A DNA stretch of 64,000 bases, taken from the NCBI GenBank assembly GCA_046330075.1, contig JAXLTL010000002.1, positions 124,001 to 188,000 of the forward strand. The letters are read 5' to 3'. A model generated the notes under the pieces. The model was not told where the DNA came from and made no database searches. It saw only the letters and a program-made list of their open reading frames with translations. Both the position numbers and the translations under genes were made by a program. This DNA comes from JAJTFW01 sp046330075 (lineage in GTDB: Bacteria > Bacteroidota > Bacteroidia > AKYH767-A > OLB10). Shown in pieces: positions 27,248 through 36,810 of this stretch; the first letter of the stretch is position 1, and every line of letters begins with the position of its first letter.

Positions 27248-27697
27248 ATGAGCCTCGAACAAACCATCATGGGCGATCTGAAGGCCGCCATGCTTGCGAA
27301 AAACGAAGCCGGACTTCGTGCCATCCGTGCTATAAAATCTGCTATCCTCCTTGCAAAAACGAGCGCAGGAGGGAAGGAGCTGACACCGGAAGACGAAGTA
27401 AAAATGCTGCAGAAACTTGTAAAGCAGCGTCAGGAGTCGATTGAAATTTACAAAGGACAAGGTCGCGATGATCTCGCGAAGCCCGAAATGGAAGAAGTGG
27501 AAATTATTTCAAAGTACCTTCCGCAAATGATGGGCGAAGATGAAATACGTGCTGCAGTGAAAGCAGCTATCGCTGCCACCGGCGCAGCATCACCTGCTGA
27601 AATGGGCAAAGTGATGGGTGTTGTTACCAAACAACTGGCCGGCAAGGCAGATAATAAGATTGTGTCGGCGATTGTGAAGGAGTTGTTGAGTCAGTAA
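27248..27697 (+). CDS. GatB/YqeY domain protein
   Basis: A 149-residue protein of the YqeY family (similar to the tail domain of GatB). It shows LKAAMLAKNEAGLRAIRAIKSAI at the start, EVEIISKYLPQMM in the middle and GKVMGVVTKQLAGKADNKIVSAIVKELL at the end. The family is thought to interact with tRNA but has no defined reaction. The gene starts four bases after ftsZ and ends just before a strong terminator, so it is the last gene of the dcw transcript. Confidence 0.92.
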   Translation: MSLEQTIMGDLKAAMLAKNEAGLRAIRAIKSAILLAKTSAGGKELTPEDEVKMLQKLVKQRQESIEIYKGQGRDDLAKPEMEEVEIISKYLPQMMGEDEIRAAVKAAIAATGAASPAEMGKVMGVVTKQLAGKADNKIVSAIVKELLSQ

Positions 27698-27720
27698 TTT
27701 AGTTTTCATTTATAGCATGA

Positions 27721-27752
27721 AAGTCCGGATCCGTAAATCCGGACTTTTTATT
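27721..27752 (+). terminator. Rho-independent terminator of the dcw operon
   Basis: A perfect stem AAAGTCCGGAT / ATCCGGACTTT (11 bp) with a six-base loop is followed by a T-rich run (TTTTTATTTT). It lies 24 bases after the yqeY-like stop and ends the long operon that starts at mraZ. Confidence 0.9.
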
Positions 27753-27952
27753 TTAAACTGTAACCATTTTTCGATTACTGCGTATGAATCAGGTTGGGCC
27801 TGTGTGCGAATTGCTGCATTTCGCACCTTTTCCGCATATTTTTCGCTCTGAAAAGCGCAATATTTTACAATTTCTTACCGAAACAAAGGATGTAAGATTT
27901 TCGTAAGAAAAGGAGCAAAAAAGTGTCGCACGACACCAAAACCTGATTGAGA

Positions 27953-30900
27953 ATGTTGCGAAATGTGAATGTTTGGAAGGCAGTATCTGTTTTGATACTC
28001 CTCTTAACCGGTCTTCTGAAACCGGCGAGTGCCCAGGGGCCAACAGCCGGAATTGACGCGAATGATACGATTGTTTGTGTTGGTAATGTAATTTCGTTTA
28101 CGGATATTTCGGTAGCCGGATCGACTGCCATTACAACCTGGAACTGGGCTTTTGGTGATGGAGGTACCTCTTCATCACAGAATCCTTCGTATGCTTACAC
28201 CGTTGGAGGTAATTATACAGTTCAGCTGATTGTTACCGATGCGAACGGGAATAAGGATACCGCTACACAAGCGATTTATGTATTACTGGCGCAAGCCGTA
28301 AACAATACCGTACGGATTTGCTCTCCGCAGTCCACTACTACTATTATCGCTGTGGATCCCGGTATACCCGGTGTGAGCAGTGCATGGTTTACCGCTTCTT
28401 CCGGCGTCATTGCTTCTCCGGGGAATGACACCACACTTGTTTCAAACCTTGTAAGTGGTACGTACCTTTTCTTCTGGGTTGTGACGGATGGTACCTGTTC
28501 GGACGCCGATCAGGTGACGGTAATTGTGGATCAGCCGGTGACAGTGAATGCAGGTCCTGATCAGCAAATCTGTTCAACACCCGGTACCGCAACTATGGCA
28601 GCATCAAATCCTGCTCCGGGAACCGGACAATGGTCCACCACAAGTACCGCCATCATTGCCAATACCGCGAATAGAAATACTGCAGTTTCCGGAATGAATA
28701 CTGCAGGTACCTATACCTTTGTCTGGACCGTGACCAATGGTTCATGTGTAACCCGCGACACCGTAAATATTACTGTGACCACTCCGGTTTCTTCCAATGC
28801 CGGATCTGATCAGTCGGTTTGTACTTCTCCGGGTACGGCAACACTTTCCGGTTCGAACCCTACGCCCGGTACAGGTGTTTGGTCTACTACTTCATCGGCT
28901 ACGATTACAACTCCTGCTTCCTCAGGCAGCGGAGTCACCGGTCTCACCTCTGCCGGCACTTATGCATTTGTATGGACTATCACCAATGGTGCCTGCGTTA
29001 CCCGCGACACTATGAATATAGTAGTAACGGCACCCGTTACCGCAAATGCCGGATCAGATATCCAGGTATGTACTTCTACAGCGCAGGGCACTCTTACGGC
29101 CACTAATCCATCTCCCGGAACCGGAGCATGGACAGCGGTATCTTCAGGTACTATTGTTTCTCCCGCCAGCACGAGTACACTTGTAACCGGATTGAATACA
29201 GCAGGCACCTATTATTTTGTCTGGACCGTAACCAATGGTCCGTGCGTGACACGCGATACCGTTGCTATTGTTGTAACTGCGCCCGTGACACCGAATGCAG
29301 GTGCCGATCAGCAAATCTGCAGTTCAACCACTGCTACCTTGACCGGTAACAGTCCATCACCCGGAACAGGTTTATGGACTACCACCGGAAGTGCGACGAT
29401 CACAACACCGGCTTCAGCCACTACAACAGTAAGCAATCTTGCTGTTGGCAATAACACATTCATCTGGTCCATTACATATGGAGCCTGCGTACTGCGCGAT
29501 ACCATTGTTATTCGTGTTGATTCGGCTATCGCGGCCAATGCCGGTCCCGACCAGTCAATTTGCGAAACAACCACCACCATTACGCTTGCAGGAAATAACC
29601 CGGCCCCGGGAACCGGACTGTGGACCAAACTCAACGGAGGTACCATAACGACACCCTCAAGTCCAACTTCAACGGTGACGGCTTTAACCCCGGGTATACA
29701 TTATTTTGTATGGACGATTACCAATGGTACCTGCGTTCGCAGAGATACCATGCGCGTGACCGTTAGTGTACAGATTCCATCCAATGCCGGACTTGATCAG
29801 TCGATTTGTCAGGGCAGCACCACTTCACTTGCAGGAAATAATCCGATTCCGGCTTCAGGTTTATGGACCACCACTTCTTCTGCAACAATTGTTTCACCTT
29901 CCAGTCCGAGTTCAGCGCTTACAGGCTTAACAAATGCCGGAGTCTATACATTCGTTTGGACTGTTACCAACGGTGCATGCGTATTGCGCGATACCGTTCG
30001 TATCACTGTTGACTCCGCAATCGTTGCCACTGCAGGACCCGACCAGAATCTTTGTGCCTCCACCACAGCTACGCTGGCCGGAAATACACCTGCCACCGGC
30101 TCCGGCGTATGGACAACTACCGGCACTGCTTCCATTACTACGCCATCTTCTGCAACCAGCGGAGTCACAGGCCTCGCTTACGGTAACAATACATTTGTGT
30201 GGACCATTACGAATGGATCCTGTGTAAGCAGAGATACGGTAGTGATCCGCCGTGATTCTGTCGTTACTGCCAATGCCGGCACTGATCAGAGCGTATGTGC
30301 TTCCCCGGGAACCACCGTGATGGCTGCGACCACGCCCTCTGCCGGAAGCGGTCTCTGGACCACCACTTCATCAGCCACCATTGCAACACCGGCATCTCCC
30401 ACAACGGCTGTAAGCGGAATGTCAACCGCCGGCACATATACTTTTGTATGGACGGTGACCAACGGAGCCTGCGTCAGCAGAGATACGATGGTCGTTACGG
30501 TCAGTCAACTGGTCAATGCCAATGCCGGCAGCGACCAGACACTATGTAATGTGACTTCGGCTACGCTGGCCGGTAGTAATCCGGCTCCCGGAACCGGTAC
30601 ATGGACAACCACCTCTTCTGCAACGATTACAACACCTTCCAGTGCATCCAGTACCATTACCGGATTACATGCAGGTACCTATACCTTTGTATGGACCATT
30701 ACCAATGGAGCCTGTGTAAGCCGTGATACGGTATCAGTTCGTGTTGATTCGCTCATCACCGCTAATGCAGGCCCTGATCAAACGGTTTGTTCAGGAGCAG
30801 TCATCGCGCTTGCCGCTGTTACCCCGGGAACCGGAACAGGAGCCTGGACGGCTTTAAACGGCGGATCCATATCCAGCGCTACAAATCCTACTGCCATTGT

Positions 30901-33900
30901 AACAGGATTAACGATAGCAGGCAACTATAATTTTGTATGGACTGTCACCAACGGTACATGTGTATCAAAAGATACGGTACGCATCACGGTAGATTCCCTC
31001 GTAACAGCCAATGCCGGAAGTGACCAGACACTCTGTAATGTAACTTCGGCTACGCTAGCCGGTAGTAATCCTGCTCCCGGAACAGGTTTGTGGTCTACTG
31101 CTTCATCCGCTGTGATCACAACACCTTCGAGTGCAACAAGTACAGTAACAAGCCTGCACTCCGGAACTTACCTGTTTGTATGGACCGTCACCAACAGTAC
31201 CTGTGTCAGCAGAGATACTGTGTCGATCCGTATCGATTCGCTCATTACTTCCAATGCCGGCCCCGATCAGCAGGTATGTTCTGGCAGCACAGTGAATATG
31301 CTCGCCAATACCCCGGGTTTAGGCAGCGGAACCTGGACCGCACTCAATGGCGGTACCATCTCCAATGCATCAAATCCTGCAGCAACCATCACCGGTTTAT
31401 CGATTGCGGGTACTTATAATTTTGTGTGGACACTTACCAATGGTTCCTGTGTCAGCCGTGATACGATTCGCATCACCGTTGACTCGCTCGTAGTGGCCAA
31501 TGCCGGCAGCGATCAGCAGCTTTGCGGTGTAACCACCACCAATCTGACTGCCAACGCAGCCACCCCGGGCATCGGGTTCTGGAGTACAACTTCTGCTGCA
31601 GGAATTACCACCCTGACAGATGAAAATTCAGGAGTAACCGGATTGAGTCCGGGCGTTTACACTTTTGTTTGGACGATTACCAATGGATCCTGTGTCAGCG
31701 AAGATACGGTAGACGTAAATGTTGACTCTCTTGAATCAGCAATTGCAGGACCGGATCAAACCATCTGTTCCGGCTCTACGCTCACCATGTCGGCTACACC
31801 GGCTTCGCTCGGAATAGGATTGTGGACAGCCCTTGACGGCGGTACCATTGCAAACGCCAATGATGCCGCAACTACTGTTACAGATCTTATTACGGCAGGT
31901 CAGTACACCTTTGTATGGACCATTGTAAACGGAACCTGTATCAGTACAGATACCGTTATAATAACTGTTGATTCGCTGGTCATTGCCAATGCCGGTTCCG
32001 ATCAGCAGCTTTGTGGAACAACGAGTACAACCATGTCGGCTAATGCTGCAACGCCCGGAATAGGAGTATGGACAACATCATCAACGGCCAGTATTGCGAA
32101 TCCGGCAGATGAAAACTCAGGCGTAAGCGGTCTCAATGCAGGAACCTATACACTTGTATGGACGATTACCAACGGAGTTTGCACAAGCAGTGATACCGTT
32201 GATATTATAATCGATTCACTCGAAGCAGCTGTTGCAGGACCCGATCAAACCATCTGTTCAGGTTCTACACTCACCATGGCGGCCACACCGGCAGTTCTGG
32301 GAATCGGATTATGGACAGCTCCCGATGGCGGAACAATTGCCAATGCAAATGATCCTGCCACCACAGTTACAGATCTTATCACCGCAGGCAATTACACTTT
32401 TATCTGGACCATTGTAAATGGCACCTGCATCAGTTCCGATACCCTCGTTATTTCAGTAGACTCCCTGGTTGTGGCAGATGCCGGAACCGATCAGCAACTC
32501 TGCGGAACCACTACCACTTCTATGGCTGCCAATGCAGCTGCCCCCGGCACAGGTGTTTGGACCACCTTGTCATCTGCAATCATTGCAAACGCTGCTGATG
32601 AGCTTACCGGTGTCAGCGGACTTTATTCCGGAAATTATACACTGGTATGGACCATCACCAATGGAACCTGTGTAAGCAGTGATTCTGTAGAAATCATTTC
32701 AGATTCGCTGGAAACAGCCATCGCCGGACCTGATCAGACGATCTGCTCAGGAAGCACTTTAACAATGGCCGCCAATACACCCACTCTGGGCGTTGGGTTC
32801 TGGTCGAATCCCGACGGTGGTACTGTTAATAATACAAATGACCCGAATTCCACTGTTGATGGTCTCATAACAGCAGGTAATTATACCTTCATCTGGACCA
32901 TCGTGAACGGAACCTGTGTCAGCACAGATACACTCGTGATAACGGTGGATTCACTGGTCACTGCCAATGCAGGTGGCGATCAGTACCTCTGTGAAACTTT
33001 TGGCTCAACACTCAGCGGTAATGCAGTAACGTTAGGTGCAGGTGTGTGGACCACTTCGGGTTCCGCAACCATTGGACTGGATACAGATCCCAACTCTGCT
33101 GTAAGCAACCTGACGTACGGAACCAATGACTTTATATGGACCATTACCAACGGAACCTGTATCAGCAGTGATACTGTTACGCTTACTGTTGACTCGCTGA
33201 TTGCTGCCAATGCAGGTGCTGATCAACAGGTTTGCGCAGGTACCGATGTAACGCTGCAGGCCAATGCGCCCGCATCCGGAACCGGACAGTGGGATGCCCC
33301 TGATGGAGGTGTTATTGCGAATTTAAATGACGACTCTGTTACAGTTACCGGCCTGGTCAATGCCGGAACCTATCAGTTTATCTGGACTATTTCCAACGGA
33401 GCCTGTCTTAGCAGTGATACACTCATTGTTGTGGTTGACAGTCTCGTGCCGGCGATTGCAGGTCCTGATCAGAATTTATGTGAATCAACTGACAGCACCT
33501 ATATGGCTGCCGTTGCTCCGGTATTTGGTACCGGAACGTGGACTACTGCCAGTACTGCGGTTATTGCGAACATAAACGATCCGGTAACACTCGTATCCGG
33601 ACTTACTCCCGGAACCTATGATTTTGTATGGACAGTTGTAAACAACACCTGCACCTCAACGGATACCATTTCGATTGTTGTTTCACCGCTGGCAACACCA
33701 GCCAATGCAGGTACCGATCAGGCTGCCTGTGAAAATACACCTGTAACCATTAGCGGTAATACCCCGCTGGTAGGAACCGGATCATGGTCATCTTTAGGAA
33801 CAGCGGTAGTAGATACTCCCGGTGTAGAAGTGTCTACGGTTAGCGGACTTTCGGTAGGTGTGAACAGCTTTGTATATACCATCACCAGCGGAGCCTGTAT

Positions 33901-36700
33901 CTCCACAGATACAATGGATGTGATCATATTCCCGCTTCCTGTTGCAGATGCAGGTGCTGATCAGTATGTCACTTCCGGTACGCTTGTAACACTCGGTGGA
34001 TCGCCGGCAGCTTCCGGCGGAACCGGAACCTATACGTATGCATGGAGTCCTGCTGCCGGCCTCAATGATACAACGCTTGCCAATCCGGATGTAACCGTAT
34101 CTGTAACTTCCACATTTGTACTGCTGGTAACAGATAGTATGGGTTGTACTGCTACGGATACTATTACGATATGGGTAAATAATCCTCCGGACGCGCAGAA
34201 TGATACCATTGCCACCTCGGAAGATACTGCTGTTGCAATTTATGTACTGTTGAACGACACTGATCCTGACAATAATCTCGATACCACACTCATCACAGTT
34301 ACGGCAGGACCGTTTAACGGAACCGTGGTTGTGGGTCCCGGTGGTTTAATCACTTATACTCCGAATCCAAATTATTACGGACCGGATTCGTTGTTCTATA
34401 CCGTATGCGACAGCGGAATTCCGGTATATTGTGACAGTGCCTGGGTATTCTTCAATATTTTGCCTGTAAATGATCCGCCATTGGCTGTTGATGATACTGC
34501 TTCTACAGTGGAAGATTCTTGTATACAGATTGCTGTGCTGGCTAATGATACCGACGTAGAAAACATGATCAATGTGTTGAGTCTGGTAACCTTGAACGGG
34601 CCGTTTCATGGAACGATAACGCTGGATACCCTTACCGGAATCATCACGTATTGCCCGGATACAAATTTCGTAGGTACAGATACGTTAGTATATATGATCT
34701 GCGATTCGGGTTATCCGGCACCGGGTCTTTGTGATACGGCTATGGTGGTAATCACTGTTAATTCGCTCAACGATCCACCTGTTGTACTTTCTGATTCTGC
34801 ATATAGCTGTTCCGGCGACGCGGTATATATTCCTGTGCTTGCCAATGATTATGATCCGGAAGGAGATACCCTCACAGTTAGTATTCTAACTAATCCGGTG
34901 AATGGTAGTGCAGTAATAACTGCAACGCAGGAAATTATCTATTCCTCCAACCCCGGAACCTCGGGCTGGGATAGTCTGCAGTACGTAGCCTGTGACCAGC
35001 AGAGCCCGGCAGGTTGCGATACCACCTGGATGTACATCTATGTTCATCCGCTGCCGCAGATTACAGCCGCCGTTACCGATGTGCTCTGTGCAAACGACAG
35101 CACCGGTGTGATAGATATTACCATGAATCCATCAGGAACCTATTTCTTTACCTGGAACAACGGATCATCCGATGAAGACATTGACAGTTTGCCCGCCGGA
35201 ATATATAATGTAACGGTAGTCGACAGTAACGGCTGTATTGTTTTCTACGAAGACACTGTGAATGCACCCGCAGCTCCGCTCTCTGCCTTCCTGATTACAC
35301 AAGACGTAAAATGCTACGGCGACAGCAGTGGCAGCATCGATCTTCAGATGAGCGGAGGTACAATTCCGTATACGTTCTCATGGGATAATGGAAGTACAGA
35401 TGAAGACATTGATTCGCTCTTCGCCGGAACCTACAATGTATTGGTTACCGATTCCAACGGCTGTACACTTCAATCCGCAGCAACCATCAATGCACCTTCC
35501 GCACCACTGGCCATCAGTTTAACGGTCACAGATGTACTCTGTGGTGGTGACAGTACCGGTGCCATTATTGCATCCGTTACCGGTGGTACCCCGTCGTACA
35601 CCGGCGTATGGAGCAATGGTGCTACTGATTCAATGATTGTACTGATTCCTGCAGGCATCTATACGGTTACCGTGACAGATTCAAATGGCTGCGTAATTTC
35701 GGCTACGGATACCGTTATAGACGTAAATGCTCCGCTGATTCCCAATGCCACCGTTGTACAGCCTCACTGCCTCAGTAATACATTGGGCTTTATTGCGCTC
35801 GCTGCAACTGGTGGGGTTCAGCCATTCGGTTATACCTGGAGCAATGGTGATACAACGGCTCTGAACGATACACTTCCGGCCGGAATTTATAATCTCACAC
35901 TTACCGATGCCAACGGTTGTAGTTTCGACTCAAGCTTCGTGCTCAGCGATACGTCAGATATCCGCATCAGTATTACCGGAAATACAACCTTCTGCGACGG
36001 TGACAGTGTCATTCTGCAGGCTGATAATTATCCGGGGGTCAGCTATCAATGGCTGTTAAACGGTGCGGCGCTTCCTTCTGACACCACTTCGCAACTCGTA
36101 GTATATGGCTCCGGCGATTATGAGATGCAGGCCATTTCCGGCTGTGGAAATTACAATGACGGACCGGTCACCATTACAAACAATCCTTTACCTGTTATAG
36201 ATGCCGGTACTGATCATACCATCGAGTGTGATTCGCTCCTGACGCTGACCGCCACCGGAGCTCTTACATACAGCTGGACACCGGCGTTACTCTGTATTCC
36301 GCCTGATCAGGATATTACTGTTGTGAGTCCGGATGTTACGACTACCTTTATTGTGGTCGGTACAGATGGAAACGGATGTTCTGCCACCGATACTGTATTG
36401 GTCACTGTAACCTGTGATACGCTCTTTGTGCCATCCGGTATTTCACCCAATGGTGATAACATCAACGACTACTTTGTCATCAACCAGATCGACAAATATC
36501 CCAATGCGAACCTGAAAATCTTCAATCGCTGGGGATCACTGGTCTATGAAAAAGATAACTACGACAATACCTGGAACGGTTTCTCCAACTCTGACCTGAT
36601 CAGGGTAGGGAAGGAGCTGCCTGACGGTACCTATTTCTGGGTGCTCGATCTGAAGGATGGAAATTCGCCACTCAACGGGTATGTCGTGTTAAGAAGATAA
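27953..36700 (+). CDS. Giant repeat adhesin with PKD, about 23 Ig-like repeats, cadherin/VCBS-like and SprB repeats, and gliding-associated (type B) T9SS C-terminus
   Basis: A 2915-residue exported protein. Order: signal peptide (1-28), PKD domain (about 35-115, with WNWAFGDGG), one divergent and 22 canonical tandem modules of about 81 residues (about 120-1995) each containing AGxDQxxC ... GTYTFVWTITNGxCVSRDTV, a PKD-like module (about 2000-2078), three cadherin/VCBS-like modules with NDPPxAVDD and TYTPNPNYYGPDS (about 2079-2366), four SprB repeats with TVTDSNGC (about 2368-2666), two further Ig-like modules and a CHU_C gliding-associated domain (about 2822-2915, LFVPSGISPNGDNINDYF ... NGYVVLRR). 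ATG at 27953 is preferred to a TTG six bases earlier because it begins the signal peptide directly. Two conserved Cys per repeat suggest disulphides. A cell-surface adhesin in the manner of SprB is likely. The gene stands alone between two terminators, with no PorP/SprF partner next to it. Confidence 0.9.
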   Translation: MLRNVNVWKAVSVLILLLTGLLKPASAQGPTAGIDANDTIVCVGNVISFTDISVAGSTAITTWNWAFGDGGTSSSQNPSYAYTVGGNYTVQLIVTDANGNKDTATQAIYVLLAQAVNNTVRICSPQSTTTIIAVDPGIPGVSSAWFTASSGVIASPGNDTTLVSNLVSGTYLFFWVVTDGTCSDADQVTVIVDQPVTVNAGPDQQICSTPGTATMAASNPAPGTGQWSTTSTAIIANTANRNTAVSGMNTAGTYTFVWTVTNGSCVTRDTVNITVTTPVSSNAGSDQSVCTSPGTATLSGSNPTPGTGVWSTTSSATITTPASSGSGVTGLTSAGTYAFVWTITNGACVTRDTMNIVVTAPVTANAGSDIQVCTSTAQGTLTATNPSPGTGAWTAVSSGTIVSPASTSTLVTGLNTAGTYYFVWTVTNGPCVTRDTVAIVVTAPVTPNAGADQQICSSTTATLTGNSPSPGTGLWTTTGSATITTPASATTTVSNLAVGNNTFIWSITYGACVLRDTIVIRVDSAIAANAGPDQSICETTTTITLAGNNPAPGTGLWTKLNGGTITTPSSPTSTVTALTPGIHYFVWTITNGTCVRRDTMRVTVSVQIPSNAGLDQSICQGSTTSLAGNNPIPASGLWTTTSSATIVSPSSPSSALTGLTNAGVYTFVWTVTNGACVLRDTVRITVDSAIVATAGPDQNLCASTTATLAGNTPATGSGVWTTTGTASITTPSSATSGVTGLAYGNNTFVWTITNGSCVSRDTVVIRRDSVVTANAGTDQSVCASPGTTVMAATTPSAGSGLWTTTSSATIATPASPTTAVSGMSTAGTYTFVWTVTNGACVSRDTMVVTVSQLVNANAGSDQTLCNVTSATLAGSNPAPGTGTWTTTSSATITTPSSASSTITGLHAGTYTFVWTITNGACVSRDTVSVRVDSLITANAGPDQTVCSGAVIALAAVTPGTGTGAWTALNGGSISSATNPTAIVTGLTIAGNYNFVWTVTNGTCVSKDTVRITVDSLVTANAGSDQTLCNVTSATLAGSNPAPGTGLWSTASSAVITTPSSATSTVTSLHSGTYLFVWTVTNSTCVSRDTVSIRIDSLITSNAGPDQQVCSGSTVNMLANTPGLGSGTWTALNGGTISNASNPAATITGLSIAGTYNFVWTLTNGSCVSRDTIRITVDSLVVANAGSDQQLCGVTTTNLTANAATPGIGFWSTTSAAGITTLTDENSGVTGLSPGVYTFVWTITNGSCVSEDTVDVNVDSLESAIAGPDQTICSGSTLTMSATPASLGIGLWTALDGGTIANANDAATTVTDLITAGQYTFVWTIVNGTCISTDTVIITVDSLVIANAGSDQQLCGTTSTTMSANAATPGIGVWTTSSTASIANPADENSGVSGLNAGTYTLVWTITNGVCTSSDTVDIIIDSLEAAVAGPDQTICSGSTLTMAATPAVLGIGLWTAPDGGTIANANDPATTVTDLITAGNYTFIWTIVNGTCISSDTLVISVDSLVVADAGTDQQLCGTTTTSMAANAAAPGTGVWTTLSSAIIANAADELTGVSGLYSGNYTLVWTITNGTCVSSDSVEIISDSLETAIAGPDQTICSGSTLTMAANTPTLGVGFWSNPDGGTVNNTNDPNSTVDGLITAGNYTFIWTIVNGTCVSTDTLVITVDSLVTANAGGDQYLCETFGSTLSGNAVTLGAGVWTTSGSATIGLDTDPNSAVSNLTYGTNDFIWTITNGTCISSDTVTLTVDSLIAANAGADQQVCAGTDVTLQANAPASGTGQWDAPDGGVIANLNDDSVTVTGLVNAGTYQFIWTISNGACLSSDTLIVVVDSLVPAIAGPDQNLCESTDSTYMAAVAPVFGTGTWTTASTAVIANINDPVTLVSGLTPGTYDFVWTVVNNTCTSTDTISIVVSPLATPANAGTDQAACENTPVTISGNTPLVGTGSWSSLGTAVVDTPGVEVSTVSGLSVGVNSFVYTITSGACISTDTMDVIIFPLPVADAGADQYVTSGTLVTLGGSPAASGGTGTYTYAWSPAAGLNDTTLANPDVTVSVTSTFVLLVTDSMGCTATDTITIWVNNPPDAQNDTIATSEDTAVAIYVLLNDTDPDNNLDTTLITVTAGPFNGTVVVGPGGLITYTPNPNYYGPDSLFYTVCDSGIPVYCDSAWVFFNILPVNDPPLAVDDTASTVEDSCIQIAVLANDTDVENMINVLSLVTLNGPFHGTITLDTLTGIITYCPDTNFVGTDTLVYMICDSGYPAPGLCDTAMVVITVNSLNDPPVVLSDSAYSCSGDAVYIPVLANDYDPEGDTLTVSILTNPVNGSAVITATQEIIYSSNPGTSGWDSLQYVACDQQSPAGCDTTWMYIYVHPLPQITAAVTDVLCANDSTGVIDITMNPSGTYFFTWNNGSSDEDIDSLPAGIYNVTVVDSNGCIVFYEDTVNAPAAPLSAFLITQDVKCYGDSSGSIDLQMSGGTIPYTFSWDNGSTDEDIDSLFAGTYNVLVTDSNGCTLQSAATINAPSAPLAISLTVTDVLCGGDSTGAIIASVTGGTPSYTGVWSNGATDSMIVLIPAGIYTVTVTDSNGCVISATDTVIDVNAPLIPNATVVQPHCLSNTLGFIALAATGGVQPFGYTWSNGDTTALNDTLPAGIYNLTLTDANGCSFDSSFVLSDTSDIRISITGNTTFCDGDSVILQADNYPGVSYQWLLNGAALPSDTTSQLVVYGSGDYEMQAISGCGNYNDGPVTITNNPLPVIDAGTDHTIECDSLLTLTATGALTYSWTPALLCIPPDQDITVVSPDVTTTFIVVGTDGNGCSATDTVLVTVTCDTLFVPSGISPNGDNINDYFVINQIDKYPNANLKIFNRWGSLVYEKDNYDNTWNGFSNSDLIRVGKELPDGTYFWVLDLKDGNSPLNGYVVLRR
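28550..33940 (+). repeat. Coding tandem array of 22 units of about 245 bp, partly amplified as two-unit blocks
   Basis: Twenty-two direct repeats with the consensus AATGCAGGxxCTGATCAG encode the AGxDQ modules of the giant adhesin. In the second half the units alternate between two subtypes: one with DQQLCGTTT and one with DQTICSGSTLTM, so that similar units lie about 485 bp apart (starts near 31497, 31987 and 32467). This indicates amplification of a two-module block. Such arrays are prone to recombination and assembly collapse. Confidence 0.85.
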
Positions 36701-36718
36701 GCAATTCTCTCTCAGGTT

Positions 36719-36756
36719 AAAACCCCACGGGTCTTCATAGCCCGGCGGGGTTTTAT
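36719..36756 (+). terminator. Rho-independent terminator after the giant adhesin gene
   Basis: AAAACCCC (36719-36726) pairs with GGGGTTTT (36747-36754), with additional GGG/CCC pairing inside the loop, and the stem runs into a T-rich stretch. It lies 19 bases after the adhesin stop. Confidence 0.85.
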
Positions 36757-36781
36757 ACTTTTTACTCTGCCTGCCTTTTGG

Positions 36782-36789
36782 TATTTTTG
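36782..36789 (+). promoter_or_regulatory. -7 promoter element for pheT
   Basis: TATTTTTG matches TAnnTTTG, lies 21 bases before the pheT ATG and follows the upstream terminator. No clear -33 TTG is present at the expected spacing. Confidence 0.5.
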
Positions 36790-36810
36790 AGGGCTGAATG
36801 TAATGTTGCT

